A stretch of 64,000 nucleotides of DNA from Xylanimonas cellulosilytica DSM 15894 (GTDB lineage: Bacteria; Actinomycetota; Actinomycetes; Actinomycetales; Cellulomonadaceae). The translations under genes and the position numbers were made by a program. Below, piece by piece: positions 51,976 to 63,024 of the stretch. The stretch is taken from NCBI RefSeq assembly GCF_000024965.1, contig NC_013530.1, positions 2,294,001 through 2,358,000 of the forward strand, read 5' to 3'. Numbering within the stretch: position 1 is the stretch's first letter; each line of letters begins with the position of its first letter. Below the pieces are notes generated by a model. It saw only the letters and a program-made list of their open reading frames with translations. It did no database searches and was not told the origin of the DNA.

Positions 51976-52380
51976 CTACGCCTCCGCGGCAGGAATCCGC
52001 CGCGCCACGTGGGCGACGCCGAGCCAGCCGCCGACGACGAGCAGGACCCAGCACGCGACCGCCACGAGGCCGGTCGCAACCCGCCCCTGGCCGCCGACTC
52101 CCCGCTCGATCACCACGACGAGCAGGACCGACGCGACGAACGTGGTCGCGTGCACCAGGGCACGGGTCCGCGCGACCTGCGCGCGGGCGTCCTCCTTCAG
52201 CGCCGTCGGGGACCATTCCGAGGCCGTCATCAGGAGTGCGACGACGGCGACCGGTGCGTCCCACCAGGCGCCGTCGTCGACGAACAGACCCCCGACCCAG
52301 AGGGCCGCGAGGACCAGCCAGAACACACGGGTGATCCAGCGCTTGCGCGCCGGGTCGGCGAACCACCTGTTCACGCTCAT
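51976..52380 (-). CDS. Small integral membrane protein
   Basis: A 134-residue protein with four predicted helices (WITRVFWLVLAALWVGGLFV, APVAVVALLMTASEW, THATTFVASVLLVVVI-like, and ATGLVAVACWVLLVVGGWLG). The N-terminus MSVNRWFADPARKR is basic. No family recognised. It lies upstream of the regulator in the same direction; its stop is near the PopR-type operator, so it is probably separate. Confidence 0.7.
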   Translation of the reverse strand: MSVNRWFADPARKRWITRVFWLVLAALWVGGLFVDDGAWWDAPVAVVALLMTASEWSPTALKEDARAQVARTRALVHATTFVASVLLVVVIERGVGGQGRVATGLVAVACWVLLVVGGWLGVAHVARRIPAAEA

Positions 52381-52452
52381 GACGAGAAGCGAACCAGCCT
52401 TCGCCCGCGCAGCGCGAGCCCGGCGGGGCGCGTCTCAGCCGGTGGCGGGTGG

Positions 52453-54358
<1,906 letters not shown>

Positions 54359-54367
54359 TCCCCACCG

Positions 54368-54394
54368 GGCGGCGCGGTCGTCGGCCGCGCCGCC
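54368..54394. terminator. Hairpin after the LRV membrane-protein gene
   Basis: A perfect 10-bp stem ggcggcgcgg / ccgcgccgcc with a 7-base loop, 10 bases after the stop at 54405 and just before the leuA promoter; it insulates leuA. Confidence 0.8.
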
Positions 54395-54404
54395 GGATGG
54401 ACGG

Positions 54405-56183
54405 TCAGCCGCGCGTACGCAGCGCCGCGTCGACGTCCGGGTCGCCCAGCGCGCCCAGCCAGTCGAGCAGCGCCGGGTAGGTGGACGGGTTCGCCGCGAC
54501 GAGCGGACGCAGGTGCGGCGACTCCTGCACGATCAGCGCGAGGTCGGCCAACGGCGTGCCCGGGTCGAGCGCGTGCGCCGCGGTCCACCTCGATCCCGGC
54601 ACGTCGACGACGGGCGGCAGCACCTGCGTGGCGCCGACGTTCCCGAACGGCCCGACGGCGGGTGCGGCGGGCTGCGCAGTCGGCGCCGGCTGGGCCGGCT
54701 GGGCCGGCTGCGCAGCCTGCTCGGCCGTCGCCTGCTCGGCCGTCCCCGGGGCATCGGTGATCGGCCGCATGACGGTGGTCTCCGCCGCGGAGACCTGCGG
54801 CGCGATCGTCGCCACCACCTCGGCCTGCACCTCGGCGGCAGCCGCCGCTGCCTGCGGACCGGCGGCGGCACCGTAGGCGGCCGCCCCGTAGGCCTCGGCC
54901 CCGTACGGCTGCGCACCGTACGGCTGGGCACCGTGCGCCGCGCCCCCGTCGTCGTACGCCCCGCCGTCGTACGCCGCGCCGTCGTACGCACCCGCGTCGT
55001 CGGGCTCACCCTCGACCAGCGGCACCGGCCCGTGGCTGCGCAGCTCGCGCAGCGAGCGCGGCACGAGCAGCGCCGAGAGCACCACGGCGGGCGCCCCGAA
55101 GGCCAGGAGCAGGTCGACCGGGTGGACGGCGGTGCTGCCGCCGGCCCGCACCACGATCAGCACGAGGCCCAGCACCGAGACGACGACGGCGGCCCCGACG
55201 GCGGTGGTGTGCCCGGACGCCAGGTCGCGGACCAGCGCCCGGCGTGCGAAGAACAGGGCGACTGCCGCGAGGACGCCGAAGATCAGCCGGAGCGTGTTCT
55301 CGACGACGCTGCCGCCGGAGGAGATGAGGCCGACGACGGCCGCCAGCGCGACGTACGCGCCCACGAGCAGGCCCAGCTCGAGCGCGTGCACGGCGACCGC
55401 GGCCCACAGCCGCGGCTGGGCGTCGGCGGCGACGGCCTGGCCCACCACGCGCGGCACCGCCGTCGCGGCGAGCACGGGCAGCAGGACCAGGCCGAACTGG
55501 GTGCCGTGCACGCTCTCGACCCACCACCCGCCGGCGGCGCCACCCACCAGGGCGGCACCCAGCGCGACCACGATGCCCACCCCGACGAGCAGCACCCCGG
55601 CGGCCGCGTCGCCGCGCTCGAACCGGCCCGCGGTCAGCCACAGCACGCCCAGCACCAGCAGGGCGGTCAGCACGAGGCCCACGACGGTCCAGGCCCCGAG
55701 GCCGCCATCGGTCACCGCGAGCAGGGGCACGGCGACCGCGCCGAGCCCGATCGCGCCCGCGACCGACACGACGGCGCGCGGCCACGGCGCGCCGGCGACG
55801 AGCAGGGCACCGGCGAGCGTCAGACCGAGCCCTGCCCCGACGCCGAGCGACCCGCCCGGGACGACGTCGAGCACCACGTGGATCAGCGCGACGACGGCGA
55901 CCGGCGCGACGCCGATCCACCGGGTCCGCTGCTCGTCCGCGGCCCAGCCCCCAGAGACGAGCTGTGCGCGCCGGGCGTAGGGCAGCGCGACGGCCAGCAC
56001 GGCCACCACGGTGGCCAGGACGACCTCCAGCCGGTCGCTGCCGCGCTCCGTCGCCGTCCACGGCAGCGCGAGGCCCACCAGCATCGCCGTCACGGAGACG
56101 ACCTCCCGCACGAGGTCACGCACGGGTACCCCGGCAAAGGGTTCGCGCGGGCTGCGCGCGGTGGTCTCGGCAGCGTCGGTCAT
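54405..56183 (-). CDS. Polytopic membrane protein with C-terminal variant leucine-rich repeat
   Basis: A 592-residue protein of unknown function. About 12 hydrophobic helices fill residues 25-385. A disordered Ala/Gly/Tyr/Pro/Gln-rich region follows (YGAQPYGAEAYGAAAYG, AQPAQPAQPAPTAQ). The last 55 residues (LADLALIVQESPHLRPLVAA, then NPSTYPALLDWLGALGDPDV) match the variant leucine-rich repeat module found at the ends of many actinobacterial proteins. The ATG at 56183 starts a sensible cytoplasmic N-terminus. Confidence 0.75.
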   Translation of the reverse strand: MTDAAETTARSPREPFAGVPVRDLVREVVSVTAMLVGLALPWTATERGSDRLEVVLATVVAVLAVALPYARRAQLVSGGWAADEQRTRWIGVAPVAVVALIHVVLDVVPGGSLGVGAGLGLTLAGALLVAGAPWPRAVVSVAGAIGLGAVAVPLLAVTDGGLGAWTVVGLVLTALLVLGVLWLTAGRFERGDAAAGVLLVGVGIVVALGAALVGGAAGGWWVESVHGTQFGLVLLPVLAATAVPRVVGQAVAADAQPRLWAAVAVHALELGLLVGAYVALAAVVGLISSGGSVVENTLRLIFGVLAAVALFFARRALVRDLASGHTTAVGAAVVVSVLGLVLIVVRAGGSTAVHPVDLLLAFGAPAVVLSALLVPRSLRELRSHGPVPLVEGEPDDAGAYDGAAYDGGAYDDGGAAHGAQPYGAQPYGAEAYGAAAYGAAAGPQAAAAAAEVQAEVVATIAPQVSAAETTVMRPITDAPGTAEQATAEQAAQPAQPAQPAPTAQPAAPAVGPFGNVGATQVLPPVVDVPGSRWTAAHALDPGTPLADLALIVQESPHLRPLVAANPSTYPALLDWLGALGDPDVDAALRTRG

Positions 56184-56272
56184 GGGTCGTACTCCCTTGC
56201 TCGGAGGCGTCCATGCCGGACACCCGGGCACGTTTCTACCTTGCTTCACGGCCCAGTGTCAGGCCGGGGGCC

Positions 56273-57832
56273 TCAGATCCCGAGCTGGAACACGCCCCAG
56301 TACGCCAGCCAGAGCAGCAGCGAGGCCGTGCCGACGAGCACCGTCCAGAGGGTCAGGTGGGCCGGCCAGCCGAACGCCACGACGGCGTCCCGGTCGCCTG
56401 CCCGGCGGGCGTCGCGCAGGTCACGGACGCGTCCGAGGAGCAGCGCGGCGACCACCACGACGGCGACCCCCAGCAGGCGCACGCCGAGCCACCCGCCCTG
56501 GACGACGAGCCAGTCCTGCGCGTCGTTGAGCGCGAGCCGGGCGACCGCCATCAGGTAGGCGACGAGCGCGACGACGGTCACCACGGTGCCTCCGCCGAGG
56601 CCGAGGAGCAGCGGCCGGATGCCACGCGCCATGCGGGTCGTCGGCCGCACGCCGGGCACCAACCGGCCGGCCGCCGCGGCGCGCCGGACGAGCGAGGCGG
56701 CACCCCACACGAACGGCCCTACGAGCAGCAACCCGACCCCACCGAGCACCGCGCCGATGATGATGTCGCCGTTCCCCCACCACCGCGGGCGCGGGACGGA
56801 CGAGGCGAGGAAGAGCTGCTCGGGCTGCGCCCCCGCGATGCGTGGCTGCGCCGTCGCGGTCTCGGGCATGCCCTGGACCCACGCGGCGACGTCGCGGGAC
56901 AGCTCGGGCACGACGTCCCCGTCGACCCGGAGGCCGTGGTCGGCGCCGTCGTAGAAGCGCACGGTCACCGGCGCGAACCCGCTGCCCACGGCCGTGTCGG
57001 CGATGATCTGCCGGGTGCCCTGCACGATGGGCATCGACCGGTCGGCGGTGCCGTACACCACCAGCACCGGCGCCGTCTGCTGCTCGAGCCACGGGGTGAC
57101 GTCGAAGTCCGCGAAGTCGAGCATGCCCGACGGGAGCTGGATGCCCACGGTGCGCGGGATCGCGCGGAACACCTGCCAGGGCACCTGGGTGCTGCGCAGG
57201 TAGTTGTCGACGGCGAACGCGGCCTGCCGGCGCGGCTCGACGACGGGCGCGGACGCGAGCACGGTGAACGAGATGCGCGGGTCCTGGGCCTGCATGATCG
57301 GCGCGATCCACGTGCCCTCGGACTCGGCGTACAGGCCGACGTGGTCGGGGTCGACGCCGTCGACCCCGCGCAGGAACTCCACGGAGTGCTGATAGTCGGC
57401 GGCCATGGCCACGTAGTCGCGGTGCCAGATCGTGTAGGTGTCGAGCCGCTTGTTCGGCACCAGCGTGACGATGCCGGCCGAGGCGATCTGCTCGGCCTGC
57501 TCGGGGAACGCGTCCTCCCACCTGCCCGTGCCGGCGCCGTGGATGAACACCATGCCCGGCAGGTCCTCGCCGGCGTCGACCGGCTCGCGCAGCAGCGCGC
57601 TCACCTCGTAGCCGTCGAGCTGGACCTCGACCTCCGTCTCACGGACCTCGAACGTGCCCGGGGAGTGCACCCGGCCCGCGGCGATCCCCGCGTCGAGCCC
57701 GCCGATCTCGGTGCTCGTCGCCGTCGGCCGGATCTGTTCCGTGAGCGGCACCGGGTCCCACGCCGGGCCCGAGAGGGCCCCGACGACCGCGAGCCCCACC
57801 AGGATCGCCGCGCTCGAGGTCACCGTTCGCAT
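56273..57832 (-). CDS. Secreted-side alpha/beta hydrolase fused to membrane domain
   Basis: A 519-residue protein. An N-terminal signal or anchor helix (MRTVTSSAAILVGLAVVGAL) precedes an alpha/beta hydrolase of about 300 residues: oxyanion FIHGAGTGRW, nucleophile Ser in YAESEGTW, Asp in YGTADRSMP, His in DGADHGL. Five or so C-terminal helices follow (residues 345-515). The topology places the hydrolase outside the membrane. Esterase or peptidase activity is likely; the substrate is unknown. ATG 57832 is chosen over two adjacent GTG codons. Confidence 0.8.
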   Translation of the reverse strand: MRTVTSSAAILVGLAVVGALSGPAWDPVPLTEQIRPTATSTEIGGLDAGIAAGRVHSPGTFEVRETEVEVQLDGYEVSALLREPVDAGEDLPGMVFIHGAGTGRWEDAFPEQAEQIASAGIVTLVPNKRLDTYTIWHRDYVAMAADYQHSVEFLRGVDGVDPDHVGLYAESEGTWIAPIMQAQDPRISFTVLASAPVVEPRRQAAFAVDNYLRSTQVPWQVFRAIPRTVGIQLPSGMLDFADFDVTPWLEQQTAPVLVVYGTADRSMPIVQGTRQIIADTAVGSGFAPVTVRFYDGADHGLRVDGDVVPELSRDVAAWVQGMPETATAQPRIAGAQPEQLFLASSVPRPRWWGNGDIIIGAVLGGVGLLLVGPFVWGAASLVRRAAAAGRLVPGVRPTTRMARGIRPLLLGLGGGTVVTVVALVAYLMAVARLALNDAQDWLVVQGGWLGVRLLGVAVVVVAALLLGRVRDLRDARRAGDRDAVVAFGWPAHLTLWTVLVGTASLLLWLAYWGVFQLGI

Positions 57833-57909
57833 CACCACGTCAGGAGACTACCTGCGGGGGTCTGACGCGGGCCGTCGGGCGACCGCAACCCTGGCGCGCG
57901 GGAGAACGG

Positions 57910-58869
57910 TCAGAACCCGAGCTTGCGCAGCTGCTTGGGGTCGCGCTGCCAGTCCTTGGCGACCTTGACGTGCAGGTCGAGGTACACGCGCGCTCCGAGC
58001 AGCCGCTCGATGCCCTGCCGCGCCTGCGTGCCCACCTCGCGCAGGCGTGAGCCGCCGCGCCCGATGACGATGGCCTTCTGCGAGTCGCGCTCCACGAAGA
58101 GGTTGACGCGCACGTCCAGCAGCGGCGGCCTGCCCTTCGTGGCGTCCCCGGTGCCCTCGCGCTCCACGATCTCGTCGACGACGACGGCGAGCGAGTGCGG
58201 CAGCTCGTCGCGCACGCCCTCGAGGGCGGCCTCACGCACGAGCTCGGCGACCATGATCTGCTCGGGCTCGTCGGTCAGCTCGCCGCCCGGGTACAGCTCG
58301 GGTCCCTCGGGGAGATGCTTGACCAGCACCTCCTCGAGCTCGTCGACCTGGTAGCCGTCCTTGGCGGAGACGGGCACGATGGCGGCCCACTCGCGCTCGT
58401 GCTCGCTCGCGAGCCGGTCGACGGCGAGCAGGTGCTCCATGAGCGTCTGCCGGTCGACGAGGTCGGCCTTGGTGACGACGGCGACGACCGGCACGGCGCG
58501 CCGCCCGGTCATCAGGGGCGCGAGCTGCGCGGCGATGAACCGGTCCCCCGGGCCCACCTTCTGGTCGGCGGGCAGGCAGAACGCGATGACGTCCACCTCG
58601 CCGAGCGTCTCCTTGACCAGGTCGTTGAGGCGCTGGCCGAGCAGCGTGCGGGGGCGGTGCAGGCCGGGCGTGTCGACGAGGATGAGCTGCGCGTCGTCGC
58701 GGTGCACGATGCCGCGGATGGTGTGCCGTGTGGTCTGCGGCCGCGCCGACATGATGGCGACCTTCTCCCCCACGAGCGCGTTCGTCAGCGTGGACTTGCC
58801 GGCGTTGGGGCGGCCCACCAGGCAGGCGAAGCCCGAGCGGTGCGCGGGGGTGGGCTCGGTGCGGGTCAT
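57910..58869 (-). CDS. era: GTPase Era
   Basis: A 319-residue GTPase that binds 16S rRNA and acts in 30S maturation. G1 GRPNAGKST (residues 19-27), G3 [10 protein letters not shown]4 TKADL, then a C-terminal KH domain ([20 protein letters not shown]). ATG 58869 overlaps the corC stop by 4 bp, so it is last in the conserved operon. Confidence 0.97.
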   Translation of the reverse strand: MTRTEPTPAHRSGFACLVGRPNAGKSTLTNALVGEKVAIMSARPQTTRHTIRGIVHRDDAQLILVDTPGLHRPRTLLGQRLNDLVKETLGEVDVIAFCLPADQKVGPGDRFIAAQLAPLMTGRRAVPVVAVVTKADLVDRQTLMEHLLAVDRLASEHEREWAAIVPVSAKDGYQVDELEEVLVKHLPEGPELYPGGELTDEPEQIMVAELVREAALEGVRDELPHSLAVVVDEIVEREGTGDATKGRPPLLDVRVNLFVERDSQKAIVIGRGGSRLREVGTQARQGIERLLGARVYLDLHVKVAKDWQRDPKQLRKLGF

Positions 58870-60296
58870 GACGTCACGTCCTTGTCGGTGCTGTCTCCTG
58901 GGTGGTCGAGCCTGTCGGGACCGTCCCGGTGTTCGGGTGTGGTCTCGACGGGGTCGGGCTCCGAGGCGGGTGGGGTGGTTTCGACAGGCTCAACCACCGA
59001 GGGCGGCTCAACCACCGGAGGCGGCTCGGGCGCCGGGTGCGGTGTCGTCAGGCTGACCAGGATCGTCGCGACCTGCTTGCGGCGGCCCTCGATGCGCTCG
59101 GCCTCGAGGTGCAGCTCGCCGACGTCGGCGGCGGAGCCGACCAGCGGCACCTTGCCGATCGCCTTGGCGAGCAGGCCGCCGGCCGTGTCGACGTCGTCGT
59201 CGTCGAAGCGCAGGTCGAACAGGTCGCCGAGCTCGTCGACGGGTAGGCGGGCCGGGACGCGGAAGATCCCCGGGGCGATCTCCTCCGGCTCCTCCTCGAT
59301 CACCCGGTCGTGCTCGTCGTGCAGCTCCCCGACGAGCTCTTCGAGGATGTCCTCTACCGTGACCAGGCCTGCGACGCCGCCGTACTCGTCGATGACGAGC
59401 GCGATGTGGGTGGCCTTCTGCTGCATCTCGCGCAGCAGGTCGTCGACGGGCTTGGACTCGGGCACGAACACGGGCGGCCGGGCGACGTCGGACACGGGGC
59501 GCGCGGTGGCCGCGGGGTCGGCGTCGAGCAGGCGGGCGACGTCCTTGAGGTAGGCGACGCCGAGGAGGTCGTCGACGGACTCCCCGACGACGGGCACGCG
59601 GGAGAACCCGGAGCGCACGTACAGGCTCATGGCCGTGCGCAGCGGGGTCGCGGCGTCGATGGTGACCATGTCCGTGCGGGGCACCATCACCTCGCGGGTC
59701 AGCGTGCCGCCGAGCTCGAAGACGCTGCGCAGGAGCTCGCGCTCGTCCTCCTCGATGACGTCGGACTCCCCGACCCGGTCGACGAGGTCGCGCAGCTCCT
59801 CCTCGGTGGGAGCGGACTGGTCGTCGCGCGTGACGCGCGGTGTGGCCCAGCCGGTGAGCCGGCGCACGGCGGTGAGCAGGCCGGACAGCGCGAGCACCAC
59901 CCGCAGCGGGCGGCGGAACCCGAGCTGGCGTGGGCTGAGCCGCGCCATGACGAACCCGGCGAGGAACCCGACCACCGCGAGGGCGAGCAGCACCTCCCAG
60001 AGGTCGTGCAGCAGCCGCTCGGCGAGCAGCGCGACGGCGCCGAGCGCGAGCAGCTCGGCCACGACCCGCACGACGGCGACGGCGGCGACCGTCGCGGGCG
60101 GGTCGACGACGAGGGCCTGCGCGGCGCGGGCGCGGTCGGCGCGGGTCTCGGCCTGCAGCCCTTCCCCGTGCTCCGCCTCGGCGAGGGCGTCGGCGATGGA
60201 CGCGCGGGTGACGCGCAGCACGGCGGCCTCGCCCGCCGAGAGCAGCCCGGCGAGCAGCAGGCCGACGAGCGCGACCAGGACGAGGACGCCCGTCAT
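58866..60296 (-). CDS. HlyC/CorC family protein (DUF21, CBS pair, CorC_HlyC)
   Basis: A 476-residue membrane protein related to magnesium/cobalt efflux factors. DUF21 membrane domain at residues 1-150, two CBS domains at about 195-320 ([45 protein letters not shown]), and CorC_HlyC domain to about 415. The last 55 residues are Pro/Glu/Thr-rich and contain [12 protein letters not shown], the translation of the 25-bp genomic palindrome, plus a degenerate copy. The tail is therefore repeat-derived. It lies between ybeY and era, its usual place. Confidence 0.92.
   Translation of the reverse strand: MTGVLVLVALVGLLLAGLLSAGEAAVLRVTRASIADALAEAEHGEGLQAETRADRARAAQALVVDPPATVAAVAVVRVVAELLALGAVALLAERLLHDLWEVLLALAVVGFLAGFVMARLSPRQLGFRRPLRVVLALSGLLTAVRRLTGWATPRVTRDDQSAPTEEELRDLVDRVGESDVIEEDERELLRSVFELGGTLTREVMVPRTDMVTIDAATPLRTAMSLYVRSGFSRVPVVGESVDDLLGVAYLKDVARLLDADPAATARPVSDVARPPVFVPESKPVDDLLREMQQKATHIALVIDEYGGVAGLVTVEDILEELVGELHDEHDRVIEEEPEEIAPGIFRVPARLPVDELGDLFDLRFDDDDVDTAGGLLAKAIGKVPLVGSAADVGELHLEAERIEGRRKQVATILVSLTTPHPAPEPPPVVEPPSVVEPVETTPPASEPDPVETTPEHRDGPDRLDHPGDSTDKDVTS
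58901..58998. repeat. 25-bp palindrome copies inside the corC coding region
   Basis: A consensus inverted copy lies at 58974-58998 and encodes VVEPVETT in the corC frame; a degenerate copy lies at 58901-58926 near the stop. Partial units (ggcggctcaaccaccgg) sit at about 59002-59018. Confidence 0.88.
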
Positions 60297-60312
60297 CGGT
60301 GGACCGTCCTTG

Positions 60313-60774
60313 TCATCGTGAGGCGAGGAACGTGAGCAGGAGGCGGCGCTGGAGGCCGAACATCTCCTTCTCCTCCTCCGGCTCCGCGTGGTCGTAGCCG
60401 AGCAGGTGGAGGATCCCGTGCGTCGTCAGCAGCAGCATCTCCTCGATCGCCGAGTGCCCGGCGGTGAGTGCCTGCTGGGTGGCCACCTCGGGGCACAGCA
60501 CGATGTCGCCGAGCGTGCCGGGCGGCGTGAGGTCGCCCTCGCGGCCGGGCCGCAGCTCGTCCATCGGGAAGGACAGCACGTCGGTGGGACCGGGCTCGTC
60601 CATCCACCGCACGTGCAGGTCGGTCATCACGGTGGTGTCGACGAACAGGATCGACAGCTCGGCCTGCGGGTGCACGTGCATGGCGTCGAGGACATAGCGG
60701 GCGAGCGCGGCGAACTCGGCCTCGTCCAGTCCCTCGACGTCGTACCCGGACTCGTTGGCGACCTCAATGGACAC
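60313..60774 (-). CDS. ybeY: Endoribonuclease YbeY
   Basis: A 153-residue metal-dependent RNase for 16S rRNA 3' maturation and ribosome quality control. The zinc motif [11 protein letters not shown] is near residue 120, with DVLSFPMDE before it. GTG 60774 follows phoH by 6 bases. Standard order phoH-ybeY-corC-era. Confidence 0.96.
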   Translation of the reverse strand: MSIEVANESGYDVEGLDEAEFAALARYVLDAMHVHPQAELSILFVDTTVMTDLHVRWMDEPGPTDVLSFPMDELRPGREGDLTPPGTLGDIVLCPEVATQQALTAGHSAIEEMLLLTTHGILHLLGYDHAEPEEEKEMFGLQRRLLLTFLASR

Positions 60775-60780
60775 GTTCGC

Positions 60781-61818
60781 TCACCGTCGCCTCTCTGGTC
60801 GCGGCGGCCGAGCCCCCGGCCGCTGCCTGGTGTCCCAGCGAGCGTAGGCGTCGATGATGTCGCTGACCAGGCGGTGGCGCACGACGTCCGACGACGTCAG
60901 GCGGCAGAACTCGACGTCGTCGACGCCGGTGAGCACGTCCTCGACCACCCGCAGGCCCGACGCCGTCCCGCCGGGCAGGTCGACCTGCGTGGCGTCGCCG
61001 GTGATGACCATCTTGGAGCCGAAGCCCAGCCGGGTCAGGAACATCTTCATCTGTTCGACGGTGGTGTTCTGCGCCTCGTCCAGGACGACGAACGCGTCGT
61101 TGAGGGACCGGCCGCGCAGGAACGCCAGCGGGGCGACCTCGATGGTGCCGGCCTCGATGAGCTTGGGGATCGAGTCGGGGTCCACCATGTCGTGCAGCGC
61201 GTCGTACAGGGGGCGCAGGTACGGGTCGATCTTCTCGCTCAGCGTGCCCGGCAGGAATCCGAGCCGCTCACCCGCCTCGACCGCCGGCCGGGACAGGATG
61301 ATGCGGTTGACCTGGTGCGACTGGAGCGCCTGGACGGCCTTCGCCATCGCCAGGTACGTCTTGCCGGTGCCCGCCGGGCCGATGCCGAACGTGATGGTGT
61401 TGGCGTCGATGGCGTCGACGTAGTGCTTCTGACCGACCGTCTTGGGCCGGATCGTGCGGCCGCGCGACGAGAGGATGTCGAAGGTGAGCACCTCGGCCGG
61501 GCGGTGGTCCGGCTCGGAGGACAGCATCTTCACCGAGCGGCGCACGACGTCGGGGGTCAGCTGCGTGCCGCCCTCGACCACCTCGATCAGCTCGTCCAGC
61601 AGGCGGGAGACGATCACGACGTCGCCGGCGGGGCCGGTCACGGAGATCTCGTTGCCGCGGGCGTGCACGTCGACCTGCGGGAAACCCTCTTCGACGGCCC
61701 GCAGCACGGAGTCACGGGACCCGAGCAGCGCGACCATCGGGACGTGCGCGGGCACGACGATCCGGTGCTCGGAGGGTCGCTCGACGCGCGGTGACGCGCT
61801 GGACGGTGTGGCAGACAT
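60781..61818 (-). CDS. phoH: PhoH-like ATPase
   Basis: A 345-residue P-loop ATPase (YbeZ type). An N-terminal KH-like region precedes Walker A GIGPAGTGKT (about residues 145-154); PGTLSEKIDPYLRPLYD, Walker B VVLDEAQNTT and ITGDATQVDLP follow. YbeZ partners YbeY in RNA processing. The start at ATG 61818 lacks a clear Shine-Dalgarno site. Confidence 0.95.
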   Translation of the reverse strand: MSATPSSASPRVERPSEHRIVVPAHVPMVALLGSRDSVLRAVEEGFPQVDVHARGNEISVTGPAGDVVIVSRLLDELIEVVEGGTQLTPDVVRRSVKMLSSEPDHRPAEVLTFDILSSRGRTIRPKTVGQKHYVDAIDANTITFGIGPAGTGKTYLAMAKAVQALQSHQVNRIILSRPAVEAGERLGFLPGTLSEKIDPYLRPLYDALHDMVDPDSIPKLIEAGTIEVAPLAFLRGRSLNDAFVVLDEAQNTTVEQMKMFLTRLGFGSKMVITGDATQVDLPGGTASGLRVVEDVLTGVDDVEFCRLTSSDVVRHRLVSDIIDAYARWDTRQRPGARPPRPERRR

Positions 61819-61865
61819 GTGCGGCCCAGTCTATCGGCGCCCAGCGCGGGCGCCCGCGGCGTCCC

Positions 61866-62225
61866 TCACGCGGGCGTCCACCCGAGCCGCGCCCCGGAGA
61901 TGACGTGTCCGTGCACGTGGAAGACGCTCTGCCCGGCGTGCGGGCCGCTGTTGAAGATCAGCCGGAACTGGCCGTCGGCGAGGTCGCCCGCCACCCGGTC
62001 CGCGAGCGCCACGACCTCGGCCAGCAGCCCGGGGTCGGCCGCGGCGAGCACGGCGACGTCGCCGTGGTGCTCCTTGGGCACGACGAGCACGTGCACGGGC
62101 GCCTTCGGGTCGATGTCGCGGAACGCGACGACCCGCTCGGTGGACGCGACGACGTCGGCGGGGAGCTGCCCGGCGACGATCTTGCAGAACAGGCAGTCGG
62201 CGTTGGCGGCGGAGACGCTGGTCAT
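61866..62225 (-). CDS. HIT-family nucleotide hydrolase
   Basis: A 119-residue protein of the HINT branch. The catalytic histidine triad is His103-His105-His107 in FHVHGHVI; CLFCKIVAG at residues 11-19 gives the N-terminal Cys pair. It hydrolyses nucleoside phosphoramidates or related adenylates. TAACCT lies 6 nt before the ATG, so it may have its own leaderless promoter within the operon. Confidence 0.94.
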   Translation of the reverse strand: MTSVSAANADCLFCKIVAGQLPADVVASTERVVAFRDIDPKAPVHVLVVPKEHHGDVAVLAAADPGLLAEVVALADRVAGDLADGQFRLIFNSGPHAGQSVFHVHGHVISGARLGWTPA

Positions 62226-62234
62226 GAGGGCAGG

Positions 62235-63005
62235 TTACGCCCAGCGGCCCAGACGTTGGGCGAGCAACGCCACGGCGACGGGTCCGGCGGTGGAGGTGCG
62301 CAGCACGTGCGGCCCGAGCCGCACGGCGAGGGCGCCGGCGTCGGTGAGCCGCGTCAGCTCGGCGTCCCCGATGCCGCCCTCGGGGCCGACGACGACGAGC
62401 AGCTCGGGCGGGTTCGCGGCGTCGGGGGTGGGCAGCGGGGCGGCGGCGACCGGCGTCGTCGCCTCCTCGTGCAGCACGAGGGCCACCCCGCCGGCGGCGA
62501 CGACGTCGCGGACGCGGGCGGCGAGCTGCGGGGTGGTCACGGCGTCGCCGACGTCGGGCACCCAGGCGCGGCGGGCCTGCTTGACGGCGGCGCGCACGGT
62601 GGCGACCCAGCGGGCGCGGGAGCGGGCGGCACGGTCGCCGCGCCACACGACGACGGAGCGTTCGGCCTGCCAGGGCAGGACGGCGTCGGCGCCGGTCTCG
62701 ACGGCGGCCTCGACGGCCAGCTCATCCCGGTCACCCTTGGCGAGCGCCTGGACGAGGGTGAGGGCGACGTCGGGCGCGGGTTCGGTGACGACCTCCTCGA
62801 CGCCGAGCCGCACCTGGGCGCCCTCGGCCGCGACGACGACGCACCGCAGCCGTGTGCCACCCCCGTCGACGACGTCGACCCGTTCCCCGATGCGCTTGCG
62901 CTGCACGACGGCGGCGTGCCGCCCTTCCCCGCCGTCGAGCACGTAGGTACCGCCGACGACGTACCCGCGGAGCGAGACGTCCGCCAGGAAGACGGGCGCG
63001 CTCAT
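62235..63005 (-). CDS. rsmE: 16S rRNA (uracil1498-N3)-methyltransferase
   Basis: A 256-residue SPOUT methyltransferase. The PUA-like N-terminus covers residues 1-75. The C-terminal knot is visible as VVVGPEGGIGDAEL and LGPHVLRTSTAGPVAV, the SAM-binding loops. It methylates U1498 of 16S rRNA. It begins 19 bases after the dnaJ stop. Confidence 0.95.
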   Translation of the reverse strand: MSAPVFLADVSLRGYVVGGTYVLDGGEGRHAAVVQRKRIGERVDVVDGGGTRLRCVVVAAEGAQVRLGVEEVVTEPAPDVALTLVQALAKGDRDELAVEAAVETGADAVLPWQAERSVVVWRGDRAARSRARWVATVRAAVKQARRAWVPDVGDAVTTPQLAARVRDVVAAGGVALVLHEEATTPVAAAPLPTPDAANPPELLVVVGPEGGIGDAELTRLTDAGALAVRLGPHVLRTSTAGPVAVALLAQRLGRWA

Positions 63006-63024
63006 CGGGGCTCGGCCGCCACGG

